Assembly (NCBI RefSeq): GCF_014692675.1
Contig: NZ_JABFCZ010000008.1
Coordinates: 62,001-126,000, forward strand
Source of the DNA: Roseibium aggregatum
Lineage (GTDB): Bacteria; Pseudomonadota; Alphaproteobacteria; Rhizobiales; Stappiaceae
Direction: 5' to 3'
DNA: 64,000 nucleotides
Both the position numbers and the translations under genes were made by a program. The notes beneath the pieces were generated by a model. It saw nothing but the letters and a program-made list of their open reading frames with translations. It had not been told where the DNA came from and did no database searches. Positions 54,348 to 63,222 of this stretch are shown here, piece by piece (position 1 is the stretch's first letter; each line of letters starts with the position of its first letter).

Positions 54348-56458
54348 GCCGCCTTGGCCTCTTTCCGGGCAAGGGACGCAAATCCCTGCCCCTCGTCGGC
54401 AAGGCGGTTGAGGAGCGGTGCGGGCTTCAGGGCCGCGTTGCCGGTTGTCTCGGCATAGTGGTTCAGCCGGTCACGGATATGCGCAAGGCCGACCTGGTCG
54501 GCATAGAACATCGGACCGCCGCGCCACAGCGGGAAGCCGTAACCGAAGACCCACACCGCGTCGATGTCGCCGGGACGCTGGGCGATGCCTTCGTCCAGGA
54601 TCTTCGCGCCTTCGCTGATCATCGGATAGATCAGCCGTTCGACGATCTCTTCCTCGCTGATCTGGCGGCGGGTAATACCCTTCTTTGCCGCCGTCTCCTT
54701 GATCAGTGCCTCGACTTCCGGATCCGGCGTGCCGGCACGGGAACCCTGTTCGTAGATATAGAAGCCCCGGCCGGTCTTCTGGCCGAAGCGGCCCATTTCG
54801 CACAGCGCATCGGCAATGTCAGCGCTGCCGCCGTCGGCGGATCCGCCCATCTGCTTGCGGATACGCCAGCCGATGTCGAGGCCGGCCAGGTCGCCCATGG
54901 CAAAGGGGCCCATCGGGAAGCCGAAACCGGTGATGGCGGCATCCACCTGTTGCGGTGTCGCGCCTTCCAACAGCAGGCGCTCGGTTTCCAGCGACCGGGC
55001 CCGGAGCATCCGGTTGCCCACGAAGCCGAAGCAGACGCCGACCACGACCGGAACCTTCCGGATCCGCCGGCCGATCTCGATGGCGGTCGCCAGCACTTCC
55101 GGTTCGGTTTCCGCGCCGCGCACGATCTCCAGCAGCTTCATGACGTTGGCCGGGCTGAAGAAATGGGTGCCGAGAACCGATCCCGGCCGTTTCGTCATCT
55201 GCGCGATTTCATCGACGTTGAGATAGGAGGTGTTGGTGGCAAGAACCGCTGTCGGCTTTGCAATCCGGTCCAGGTCGCCGAAGATCTGTTTCTTGATGTC
55301 CATCTCTTCGAACACCGCCTCGATGATCATGTCCGCGTCGGCGAGGTCGTTCATGTCGGTCGACCCGGTCAGCATGCTCATGCGCGCTTTCAGGTCGTCT
55401 TCGGTCATCCGTCCGCGCGAGACGGAGATGCGGTAGTTCTTCTCGATCGTGGCAAAGCCCCGGTCGAGCGCCTCCTGCGAGGTCTCGATGATGGTGACCG
55501 GAATGCCGACATTGGCGAAGTTCATGGAAATGCCGCCGCCCATCGTGCCGGCGCCGATGACACCCACCTTTTTGACGTCGCGCGGTTTCACGTCTTTCGG
55601 CATGTCGGCAACCTTCGCCGCCTCGCGCTCGGCAAAGAAGATATGCCGCTGGGCCTTGGACTGGTCGTCGTCGATCAGTTTCATGAAGGTCTCGCGTTCT
55701 TTTACCAGCGCTTCCTCGACCGGCAGGTCCATAGACCATCGCACGGCATCGATACAGGCGGCGGGCGCCTTCAGGCCCTTGGCCTTTTTCAGCAGGGCCG
55801 CGGCGGTTTCCTCGAAGGCTGAGCGGTCGGCTTTCGCAGCAGCCAGTGGTGCATCGTTCTCGCGGACCTTCACCAGCGGCGCGCCATCGGCCGCCATCTG
55901 GGCCGCGCGGTCCACCGCAGCCTTGACCGGGTCGTCCGATATTGCGTCGATCACGCCCATTTTGAGGGCAGCTTCCGTGCCGACCGGCTCGCCGGGAACG
56001 ATGATCTTCAGGGCCGCTTCCGGGCCGATGATGCGCGGCAGGCGCTGGGTACCGCCGGCGCCGGGCATCAGGCCAAGCTTGACCTCGGGCAGGCCGACCT
56101 TTGTACCGGGGGCTGCGATCCGTGCATGGCAGCCGAGGGAAAGTTCGAAGCCGCCGCCCAGAACCGTGCCGTGAAGGGCGGCCACCACCGGCTTCGGCAT
56201 GTCTTCGACCTTCTGGATCACGACCGGCAGCCAGGGCTCCTGCGACGGCTTGCCGAATTCGCGGATATCGGCGCCTGCGCTGAAGGTGCGCCCGGAGCCG
56301 GTAAGAACCACGCCGGCGACGGTGTCATCGGCCGCAAGTTGCTCCATGGCATTGAAGATTCCGGCCCTGATATCATAGCCGAGAGCATTGACCGGGGGAT
56401 TTTCGATGGAAACGATGGCGATGCTGCCGTTGCGCGTAATCGTGACCAAATCGCTCAT
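54344..56458 (-). CDS. pimF: bifunctional enoyl-CoA hydratase/3-hydroxyacyl-CoA dehydrogenase, PimF/FadJ-like
   Basis: A 704-residue fusion: an N-terminal crotonase domain (residues ~1-190, with VVLTGSGRTFSAGADIREF and LHGTVLGGGFELSLGCHARI), then a 3-hydroxyacyl-CoA dehydrogenase from ~290 (VGVIGAGTMGGGISMNFANV) and its C-terminal domains. It does hydration and NAD-dependent oxidation in beta-oxidation. It is first in a minus-strand operon with ligase, thiolase and two dehydrogenases, the order of pimFABCD. It is divergent from an IclR regulator. Confidence 0.85.
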   Translation of the reverse strand: MSDLVTITRNGSIAIVSIENPPVNALGYDIRAGIFNAMEQLAADDTVAGVVLTGSGRTFSAGADIREFGKPSQEPWLPVVIQKVEDMPKPVVAALHGTVLGGGFELSLGCHARIAAPGTKVGLPEVKLGLMPGAGGTQRLPRIIGPEAALKIIVPGEPVGTEAALKMGVIDAISDDPVKAAVDRAAQMAADGAPLVKVRENDAPLAAAKADRSAFEETAAALLKKAKGLKAPAACIDAVRWSMDLPVEEALVKERETFMKLIDDDQSKAQRHIFFAEREAAKVADMPKDVKPRDVKKVGVIGAGTMGGGISMNFANVGIPVTIIETSQEALDRGFATIEKNYRISVSRGRMTEDDLKARMSMLTGSTDMNDLADADMIIEAVFEEMDIKKQIFGDLDRIAKPTAVLATNTSYLNVDEIAQMTKRPGSVLGTHFFSPANVMKLLEIVRGAETEPEVLATAIEIGRRIRKVPVVVGVCFGFVGNRMLRARSLETERLLLEGATPQQVDAAITGFGFPMGPFAMGDLAGLDIGWRIRKQMGGSADGGSADIADALCEMGRFGQKTGRGFYIYEQGSRAGTPDPEVEALIKETAAKKGITRRQISEEEIVERLIYPMISEGAKILDEGIAQRPGDIDAVWVFGYGFPLWRGGPMFYADQVGLAHIRDRLNHYAETTGNAALKPAPLLNRLADEGQGFASLARKEAKAA

Positions 56459-56617
56459 TTTTCGGCGTCCTTCCTGACCGAGTCTGCTTCACTTGCGGTT
56501 CCGGGTATCTGCTCCAGTTCCGCTGTGCGAAATAACATTTTATAATTTGACGTGGACGCTAGATTATGGTGCAGTCCTTGTCAATCGCTCCCACAGGTGT
56601 ACTGGGGATTAGGGATC

Positions 56618-57475
56618 ATGTCAGGAAAACGTGCCGACAATGGCCACGAAGTCGATGCGGGGAACGCCCGGTTTGCGGGCGACCGCAAGTTCGTTGTGGC
56701 ACTTGCGCGCGGTCTTGATGTGCTTCGCTCGTTTCGTCCCGACGACGACATGCTCGGCAATCTGGAGATCGCCACGCGGACCGGCATTCCCAAGCCGACG
56801 GTGTCCCGTCTGACCTATACGTTGACCCAGCTCGGCTACCTCGCGCACGTGGAGCGGTTTTCCAAATACAAGATCGCGCCGGCCGCGCTCGCCCTGGGCT
56901 ACAGTGCTTTGGCCCAGATCGGTATCCGCCAGATTGCTCGCCCCTACATGCAGGCGATCGCGGATCACGCGGGAGCGTCCGTTGCTCTTGGCGCTCCCGA
57001 CAGGCGGCGCATGATCTATGTCGAGCACTGCTTCAATGCGACGGCCCTGATGGTGCGTCTGGATATCGGTTCGCGTATTCCGCTTGCCGCCTCGGCCATG
57101 GGGCGGGCTTATATCGCGGTCCTGCCCCAGGAAAAGCGCGAAGAACTGTTTGAAGACCTGGCCTGGTACTACGGCGACCGGTGGCCGGGGTTGCGCAAGA
57201 ATATCGAGGGGGCCTGCGAGCAGGTCGCGCGGCGGGGATTTTCGCTTTCAATGGGTGACTGGCGGCAGGACATCAACGGCATCGGCGTGCCGCTGGTCAT
57301 GCCCGACGGCTCCGGCATCTATGCCTTCAATTGCGGTGCCGCGGCCTTCTCACTGTCGAGGGACAGGCTTGAACAGGATATCGGACCGCGGCTGCTCGAC
57401 GCTGTCCGGCAAATAAGAACCGTCCTCAATGGCGGTGCGGGCGAATGGCAGACCGGCAGAAACCGGCGCCACTAG
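56618..57475 (+). CDS. IclR-family transcriptional regulator
   Basis: A 285-residue regulator: a winged-helix HTH at about residues 24-90 (ARGLDVLRSFRPDDDMLGNL, then TGIPKPTVSRLTYTLTQLGY) and an effector-binding IclR domain (about 100-275). PobR/PcaR-type regulators of aromatic catabolism are the nearest class. I chose ATG 56618 with GGGGATTAGGGATC upstream. It is divergent from the pimFABCD-type operon, so it probably controls it in response to an acyl or dicarboxylate compound. Its TAG stop overlaps the first bases of repeat copy B. Confidence 0.82.
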   Translation: MSGKRADNGHEVDAGNARFAGDRKFVVALARGLDVLRSFRPDDDMLGNLEIATRTGIPKPTVSRLTYTLTQLGYLAHVERFSKYKIAPAALALGYSALAQIGIRQIARPYMQAIADHAGASVALGAPDRRRMIYVEHCFNATALMVRLDIGSRIPLAASAMGRAYIAVLPQEKREELFEDLAWYYGDRWPGLRKNIEGACEQVARRGFSLSMGDWRQDINGIGVPLVMPDGSGIYAFNCGAAAFSLSRDRLEQDIGPRLLDAVRQIRTVLNGGAGEWQTGRNRRH

Positions 57476-57572
57476 ATCAACAGACCTCCAATCGGAAACG
57501 ATCGGAGGTCTAAAGTTGATCGCTTTCAAAGTATTAGAGCATCCTGCGTTCAATTGAACGCAGGATGCTCTA
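57472..57572. repeat. palindromic intergenic repeat, copy B
   Basis: It matches copy A (33952-34054). First hairpin: AGACCTCCAATCG (57482-57494), loop GAAA, CGATCGGAGGTCT, with outer GATCAAC/GTTGATC. Second: a perfect 38-bp palindrome 57535-57572 whose left half is TAGAGCATCCTGCGTTCAA. Relative to copy A one stem pair changes from A-T to C-G on both sides, preserving pairing. The iclR stop codon (57473-57475) is inside the left end. Confidence 0.9.
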
Positions 57573-57644
57573 GGCGGAAGTTGTGCGGGCAAGCGGTTCC
57601 AGAACGCTGGTTCGTGAGCGACGTCAGGCTCTTGGGAGGAGCGC

Positions 57645-58475
57645 GTGAGATCTGTTGCAAGTCGCCCGGCCGATACATGGCCGGGTAAGGGGGACGTGCA
57701 TTCGGCGGCTGAGCCGTTGCTGGCATTGGACGATGTGACCATCCGCTTCGGCGGCATTGTTGCACTCGATGGAATTTCATTCGACCTGCAGCCGGGCCGC
57801 ATTCTCGGGCTGATCGGCCCGAACGGCGCCGGCAAGACGACGCTGTTCAATTGCGTGAGCGGGCTCTACTTCCCGAACAACGGAACCATCCGCTTCGATG
57901 GCCGCGAACTCCTCGGCCGGCCGGCGCACAGGATCGCGCAGCTGGGCATTACCCGGACATTCCAGAACATCGCGCTCTTCAAGACCATGAGCGTGCTCGA
58001 CAACGTCCGCTTGGGCGCCCATTCGGGGTCCTCGAGCAATTTCGTCACCGATGCGCTCAGGCTCGGGGAAGCGAAGCGGCAGGCCGCCATCGACGAAACG
58101 GCCCTGGAACTGATCGAGACCTTCGATCTGACCGATTGCCTGCACACGCGTGTTGCCGATCTGCCGACAGGCACCCAGAAACGGGTCGAACTGGCGCGCG
58201 CCCTGGCAGGAAAACCGAAGCTGCTTCTGCTCGACGAGCCGGCCGGCGGCCTGACCCACGGCGAGGTCGGCGAGCTTGGCGACATGATCCGCAGCATCTG
58301 CAGTGAGCGGGGCGTCACGGTGCTTCTGGTGGAGCATCACATGAGCCTTGTCATGTCGGTCTCCGACCAGGTCGTGGCCCTCGATTTCGGGCGCAAGATT
58401 GCCGAAGGCACGCCGGAGGAGGTGCAGAACGATCCCGAAGTGATCCGGGCCTATCTCGGGGGGACGAAACATTGA
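57645..58475 (+). CDS. livG: branched-chain-type ABC transporter ATPase LivG
   Basis: A 276-residue ATPase of a HAAT-family importer. Walker A is IGPNGAGKTTLFNCVSG, the signature DLPTGTQKRVELARALA (SGGQ variant), Walker B LLLLDEPAGGL and the H loop VEHHMSLVMSV. Start at GTG 57645 has GGGAGGAG just before. It overlaps livF by four bases. With livF, livH, livM and livK it forms a complete importer. Confidence 0.92.
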   Translation: MRSVASRPADTWPGKGDVHSAAEPLLALDDVTIRFGGIVALDGISFDLQPGRILGLIGPNGAGKTTLFNCVSGLYFPNNGTIRFDGRELLGRPAHRIAQLGITRTFQNIALFKTMSVLDNVRLGAHSGSSSNFVTDALRLGEAKRQAAIDETALELIETFDLTDCLHTRVADLPTGTQKRVELARALAGKPKLLLLDEPAGGLTHGEVGELGDMIRSICSERGVTVLLVEHHMSLVMSVSDQVVALDFGRKIAEGTPEEVQNDPEVIRAYLGGTKH

Positions 58476-59224
58476 GCGCCATGACAGCAGCACAAACCCG
58501 GGCGGCGTCCGGCGAGGCCTTGCTTCGGGTCCGTGGCCTGAATGCCTTTTACGGTCGTATCCAGGCGCTCTTCGATATCGATTTCGACATCGCCCCCGGC
58601 TGCGTGACGACCCTGCTCGGCGCGAACGGCGCCGGCAAGACGACCACCCTGCGGGCGCTCTGCGGCATGATCCCGACCAAAGGCGATATCGAACTCGACG
58701 GGGTCAATATCGGCGGCAGGGCGACGGAGGACATTGTCTCGCTCGGCGTTGCCCATGTCCCCGAAGGCCGGGGCACATTCATCGGCGTGACGGTGGAGGA
58801 AAACCTCAGGCTGGGTGCCATGACCCGCCGGGATAGGCGGGAGATTTCCGCCGATATCGAGCGGATGTATCAGCTCTTTCCCCGGCTTGCGGAACGCCGT
58901 GCCCAGCAGGCGCAGACCCTGAGCGGCGGCGAGCAGCAGATGCTTGCCATCTCAAGGGCGCTGATGCTGCGGCCCAAACTGATGCTGCTCGACGAGCCGT
59001 CCTTCGGTTTGGCCCCGCTCATTATCGAGGAGCTGTTCGAAACGCTCAGCCGCCTGAAAACGGACGAGGGCATTTCCATGCTCATCGTGGAACAGAACGC
59101 CGCGCTCGCGCTCGAAATCGCCGACCACGCCTATCTGATCGAAACCGGCCGGGTGGTCATGTCCGGCCCGGCGGACGAGATCGGCCGGGACGAAAGCATA
59201 CGCCGCGCGTATCTGGGCTATTAG
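58472..59224 (+). CDS. livF: branched-chain-type ABC transporter ATPase LivF
   Basis: A 250-residue ATPase partner of LivG. Walker A LLGANGAGKTTTLRALCG, signature LSGGEQQMLAISRALML, Walker B LMLLDEPSFGLAPLI and H loop IVEQNAALALEIAD. Translation probably starts at TTG 58472, overlapping the livG stop, or ATG 58481. livH begins 11 bp later. Confidence 0.92.
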   Translation: MSAMTAAQTRAASGEALLRVRGLNAFYGRIQALFDIDFDIAPGCVTTLLGANGAGKTTTLRALCGMIPTKGDIELDGVNIGGRATEDIVSLGVAHVPEGRGTFIGVTVEENLRLGAMTRRDRREISADIERMYQLFPRLAERRAQQAQTLSGGEQQMLAISRALMLRPKLMLLDEPSFGLAPLIIEELFETLSRLKTDEGISMLIVEQNAALALEIADHAYLIETGRVVMSGPADEIGRDESIRRAYLGY

Positions 59225-59235
59225 GAGCACACCGA

Positions 59236-60114
59236 ATGGAACTCTTCATCCACCAGGTTCTCGCCGGACTGGCAACGGGCGGTATCTATGCCTGTATCGC
59301 CCTGGCGATCGTGATGATCTACCAGGCCATCCACCATCTCAACCTGGCCCAGGGCGAGATGGCGATGTTCTCCACCTTCGTCGCCTGGCAGCTGATCGAA
59401 TGGGGCATGCCCTACTGGGCTGCCTTTGTCCTGACCCTCGTGCTGTCCTTCGCGGCCGGTGTCGCCATCGAGCGGATCGTGTTCCGGCCGCTGCACAACG
59501 CCCCGGTCCTGAGCCACATCGTCGTCTTCATCGCGCTGTTCAGCATCTTCAACAGTGCGGCCGGCTTTATCTGGGATTTCACCATCAAGTCCTTTCCGAG
59601 CCCGTTCGGCTCGCAGCCCCTGTTCGAGGGCGCACCGGTCAGCGCCCATGACACGGGCATGTTCGGTGTCACCTTCGTCCTGCTGATCCTCCTGTTCCTG
59701 TTCTTCCGCTTTACCCGGGTCGGACTGGCCATGCGGGCCGCCGCCGTCAATCCTGAATCGGCGCGTCTGGTCGGCATCCGGGTCGGCTGGATGGTTGCAC
59801 TCGGCTGGGGCATGGCCGCGGCAATCGGTGCGGTCGCCGGCATGTTGATCGCGCCCGTGGTCTTCCTGGAGCCCAACATGATGCTGTCGATCCTGCTTTA
59901 CGGCTTTGCCGGTGCGGTGGTCGGCGGGCTCACCAGTCCGGCCGGCGCCGTGGTCGGCGGTTTCATTGTCGGTGTGGTTGAAAACCTCGCCGGCTCCTTC
60001 ATCCCCTACATCGGCCAGGAACTGAAACTGACCATAGCGCTGGCCCTGATCGTGGCCGTGCTGATGGTCCGGCCGAGCGGCCTGTTCGGCAGCCGCCTCG
60101 TCAGCAGGGTCTAG
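59236..60114 (+). CDS. livH: branched-chain-type ABC permease LivH
   Basis: A 292-residue permease with about eight helices. The LivH core is QVLAGLATGGIYACIALAIV and HHLNLAQGEMAMFSTF near the start, and GVVENLAGSFIPYIGQELKL near the end. It pairs with LivM and shares a base with its start codon. The substrate is not clear from the permease. Confidence 0.92.
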   Translation: MELFIHQVLAGLATGGIYACIALAIVMIYQAIHHLNLAQGEMAMFSTFVAWQLIEWGMPYWAAFVLTLVLSFAAGVAIERIVFRPLHNAPVLSHIVVFIALFSIFNSAAGFIWDFTIKSFPSPFGSQPLFEGAPVSAHDTGMFGVTFVLLILLFLFFRFTRVGLAMRAAAVNPESARLVGIRVGWMVALGWGMAAAIGAVAGMLIAPVVFLEPNMMLSILLYGFAGAVVGGLTSPAGAVVGGFIVGVVENLAGSFIPYIGQELKLTIALALIVAVLMVRPSGLFGSRLVSRV

Positions 60115-61148
60115 TGGATATGAATCAGATGCCTTCTACACTCGCTGCTCGATTTAAATCCCTGCGCCAGATTCCCGCGAAGCCGCGCGAGGTTCCTCTG
60201 TCCTGGAGCCGGATAGCGCTGATCGCCGGGCTCGTGCTGGCGGTGACCTTGCCGTTCGTGGTCAAGAACTTCGTCATCTTCCAGCTGACGATGGTGCTGA
60301 TCTATGCCATCGCCATTCTCGGCCTCAACATGCTGACCGGCTTCAACGGCCAGTTCTCGCTCGGTCACTCGGCCTTTTATGCCATCGGCGCCTATACGAC
60401 CGCGATCCTGATGGAAATCTACGGCTTCGATTTCTACCTGACGATCCCGGTCGCAGCCCTGATCTGTTTTGCCTTCGGGTTCCTGTTCGGGCTGCCAGCC
60501 TTGCGGCTGGAGGCGATCTATCTGGCGCTGGCGACCTTTGCGCTCGCCGCCGCCACGCCGCAGATCCTCAAATCCACCCCACTGTCGCCCTGGACCGGAG
60601 GCGTACAGGGGATCTATGTCCTGAAGCCCGATCCGCCGTTCGGCTTACCCGTCAATTCGGACCAGTGGCTCTATTTCCTGACGCTGGGGATCGGCCTGGT
60701 GCTGGCGGTCATCGCCCGCAACCTGATCGACAGCCGGTCGGGCAGGGCGATCATCGCGATCCGCGACAATCCGATTGCCGCGCGCGCCATGGGCGTCGAT
60801 ATCGCCCTCTACAAGACGCTGGTGTTCGGCGTCAGCGCGCTTTACGCCGGCATTGCCGGGTCGTTGAGCGCCGTCGTCGTCCAGTTCGTCGCGCCCGACA
60901 GCTTCACCTTCGTCCTCGCCATCGCGCTCTTCGTCGGGCTCGTCATCGGCGGTGTCGGATCCATTCCCGGTGCCGTGATCGGCGGCCTGTTCCTGGTGTT
61001 CGTGCCCAATTTCGCGGAGGAGATCTCCAAGGGGCTCGCAGGCGCCGTCTACGGCGCCATCCTCATACTCGTCATCTATGCAATGCCGTCGGGAGCAGCG
61101 GGCCTTGTCCGCATGCTCGTGGCGAAGCTGGCCGGAAGAAGCCGGTGA
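60114..61148 (+). CDS. livM: branched-chain-type ABC permease LivM
   Basis: A 344-residue permease with about ten helices. It starts at GTG 60114, sharing one base with the livH stop. GLNMLTGFNGQFSLGHSAFY is the LivM signature, and IRDNPIAARAMGVDIALYK the conserved cytoplasmic EAA-like loop. The N-terminal ~35 residues are hydrophilic. The binding-protein gene follows after 29 bp. Confidence 0.92.
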   Translation: MDMNQMPSTLAARFKSLRQIPAKPREVPLSWSRIALIAGLVLAVTLPFVVKNFVIFQLTMVLIYAIAILGLNMLTGFNGQFSLGHSAFYAIGAYTTAILMEIYGFDFYLTIPVAALICFAFGFLFGLPALRLEAIYLALATFALAAATPQILKSTPLSPWTGGVQGIYVLKPDPPFGLPVNSDQWLYFLTLGIGLVLAVIARNLIDSRSGRAIIAIRDNPIAARAMGVDIALYKTLVFGVSALYAGIAGSLSAVVVQFVAPDSFTFVLAIALFVGLVIGGVGSIPGAVIGGLFLVFVPNFAEEISKGLAGAVYGAILILVIYAMPSGAAGLVRMLVAKLAGRSR

Positions 61149-61177
61149 AATTTGGTCTGTAAAGGGAGGAAATATCG

Positions 61178-62401
61178 ATGAGACTAGCAAGAACCGCATT
61201 GCTCGGCGCCGTTGCGCTGGGCTTGGGAATAGCCGTTTCCGGAGTGGTTCCGGCAATGGCCGAGAACGGACCGGGCGTGACCGACACGGAAATCAAGATC
61301 GGTCATATCGGCCCCTACAGCGGACCTGCGTCCGCCTATGGCACAATCGGCAAGACGATCGGCGCCTATTTCGACAAGGTCAACGCCGAGGGCGGCATCA
61401 ACGGCCGCAAGATCAACTTCATTTCGTACGACGACGGCTACAGCCCGCCGAAAACGGTGGAACAGGCGCGCAAGCTCGTCGAAAGCGATGAGGTGCTCCT
61501 GATCTTCCAGAGCCTGGGCACGGCAACCAACACGGCGATCCAGAAATACATGAACGCCAAGAAGGTGCCGCAGCTGTTTGTGGCCACCGGCGCGACCAAA
61601 TGGGGCATGCCGGAGAAGTACCACTGGACCATGGGGTGGCAGCCCAACTATCAGAGCGAAGGCCGCATCTATGCCGCCTATATTCTGCAGAACTATCCGG
61701 ATGCAAAAATCGGCGTGCTCTACCAGAACGACGACTACGGCAAGGACCTGCTCGGCGGGTTGAAGGAAGGGCTCGGCGATAAGACCGGCATGATCGTCGC
61801 GGAGGCGCCTTATGAGACGTCCGATCCGACCATCGATTCCCAGATCGTCAACCTGAAGGCATCCGGCGCCGATCTGGTCATCGATATCGCCACGCCCAAG
61901 TTCGCCGCCCAGGCGATCCGCAAGATCGGTGAAACCGGCTGGAATCCGGTCCAGATCGTCAACAACGTCTCCCAGTCCGTCGGCGGCGTGCTGAAGCCGG
62001 CCGGTTTCGAGAACGCCAAGGGCGTGCTTTCGACCGGCTATCTGAAGGACCCGACCGATCCGAACTGGAAGGACGATCAAAGCTTCAAGGACTGGTCCGC
62101 CTTCATGGACGAGTACTATCCGGACGGCGACCGCTCCTCCAGCTTCACGGTCTACGGTTATTCCGTTGCCCAGACCCTGGAGCAGGTACTTCGTCAGGCG
62201 GGAGATGACCTGTCGCGCGAAAACGTCATGGCACAGGCGGCCAACCTGAAGGACTTCGTCATGCCGATGGCCTTGCCGGGGATTGTCGTCAATACCAGCC
62301 CCACGGACTATTTCCCCATCCAGCAGATGCAGATGATGCGCTTCAATGGCGAGCGCTGGGAAATGTTCGGTCCGGTGATCGAAGGATCCGGCGGCAACTG
62401 A
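61178..62401 (+). CDS. livK: Liv-type periplasmic substrate-binding protein
   Basis: A 407-residue type I periplasmic binding protein. Signal peptide ALLGAVALGLGIAVSG, cleaved after PAMA. The mature protein begins GVTDTEIKIGHIGPYSGPAS, the usual N-terminus. The two-lobe fold continues to SPTDYFPIQQMQMMRF. Longer than classical LivK (~370), it resembles binding proteins for aromatic, amide or acyl compounds. Next to pim-type genes its ligand could be a dicarboxylate or aromatic acid. A terminator follows. Confidence 0.85.
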   Translation: MRLARTALLGAVALGLGIAVSGVVPAMAENGPGVTDTEIKIGHIGPYSGPASAYGTIGKTIGAYFDKVNAEGGINGRKINFISYDDGYSPPKTVEQARKLVESDEVLLIFQSLGTATNTAIQKYMNAKKVPQLFVATGATKWGMPEKYHWTMGWQPNYQSEGRIYAAYILQNYPDAKIGVLYQNDDYGKDLLGGLKEGLGDKTGMIVAEAPYETSDPTIDSQIVNLKASGADLVIDIATPKFAAQAIRKIGETGWNPVQIVNNVSQSVGGVLKPAGFENAKGVLSTGYLKDPTDPNWKDDQSFKDWSAFMDEYYPDGDRSSSFTVYGYSVAQTLEQVLRQAGDDLSRENVMAQAANLKDFVMPMALPGIVVNTSPTDYFPIQQMQMMRFNGERWEMFGPVIEGSGGN

Positions 62402-62415
62402 TGACCTGAAGAAAA

Positions 62416-62442
62416 GAAGCGCCGGCAATCTGCCGGCGCTTC
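62416..62442. terminator. intrinsic terminator after the liv genes
   Basis: A perfect 12-bp stem, GAAGCGCCGGCA/TGCCGGCGCTTC, with loop ATC lies between the convergent livK and SDR genes. Only short T runs follow, so strength is moderate. Confidence 0.8.
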
Positions 62443-62455
62443 GCTTTTGGAAAGC

Positions 62456-63220
62456 CTACTCGCAGACGGACCAGCCGCCGTCGATGATCAGCGTCTGTCC
62501 TGTCGTCCAGGCGCCTGCCGGACTGGCCAGAAAAACCGCAACGCCCGCGATGTCGTCGGGATCTCCAAGCCGCTTCAGGGCGTAGCTGTCGGCGACTTTC
62601 TTCGCCCGCTCCGGATCTTCCCAGAGCGTGCGGGCGAAGTCCGTACGTACCAGGGCCGGCGCGATCCCGTTGACCCGGATGTTCTGCGGACCATAGGTGA
62701 CAGCCAGATTGCGCACGAGCTGTGTGTCGGCGGCCTTGGTCAGGGCATAGATGCCGAGCTTGTCCGATCCCTTGAAGGCGGCGATCGACGACACCACCAC
62801 GATACTGCCGTCCTGCCGTTCCACCATGCCCGGCAGCACCAGTTTCGCCAGCCGCATGTTGGAGCGGATGTTGACGCGGATCGTCTTGTCGAAGGCATCG
62901 TCAGGCGTGTCCAGGAACGGCCCGTAATAGGGATTGACCGCCGCGTTGCAGATCAGGCTGTCGATGCGCCCCCATTTGTCCAGCACCGTGGCAACGAGCC
63001 GTTCAAGGTCCGCGTCCTCGGAGATATTGGCGGGCACAGCAAGGGCTTCACCGCCTTTTGTGCGGATCTCCTCCGCGACCTGGTCGCAGGCGTCCTGCTT
63101 CCGGCTTGAGATCACCACTTTGGCTCCGGCTTCGGAAAGCGCGATGGCAATGGCCTTGCCGATCCCCTTGGTAGAACCGGTGATCAGCGCCACCTTGCCG
63201 GTCATGTCGAACAGTCTCAT
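62456..63220 (-). CDS. short-chain dehydrogenase/reductase
   Basis: A 254-residue SDR. The Rossmann glycine motif is LITGSTKGIGKAIAIALSEA; the NNAG-type motif reads CNAAVN; the catalytic Ser is in VVSSIAAF and Tyr-Lys in YALTKAA; the end is GQTLIIDGGWSV. Start at ATG 63220 (MRLFDMTGKVAL) is two bases after the upstream MDR stop, so the two are coupled. The substrate is unknown; a 3-hydroxyacyl or alcohol role beside the beta-oxidation genes is possible. Confidence 0.88.
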   Translation of the reverse strand: MRLFDMTGKVALITGSTKGIGKAIAIALSEAGAKVVISSRKQDACDQVAEEIRTKGGEALAVPANISEDADLERLVATVLDKWGRIDSLICNAAVNPYYGPFLDTPDDAFDKTIRVNIRSNMRLAKLVLPGMVERQDGSIVVVSSIAAFKGSDKLGIYALTKAADTQLVRNLAVTYGPQNIRVNGIAPALVRTDFARTLWEDPERAKKVADSYALKRLGDPDDIAGVAVFLASPAGAWTTGQTLIIDGGWSVCE

Positions 63221-63222
63221 GC

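Noticed and set aside
56459..56617. IclR operator in the pimF-iclR divergent gap
   Set aside because: Only AT-rich words were seen, with no convincing palindrome or repeated site, so none is annotated.
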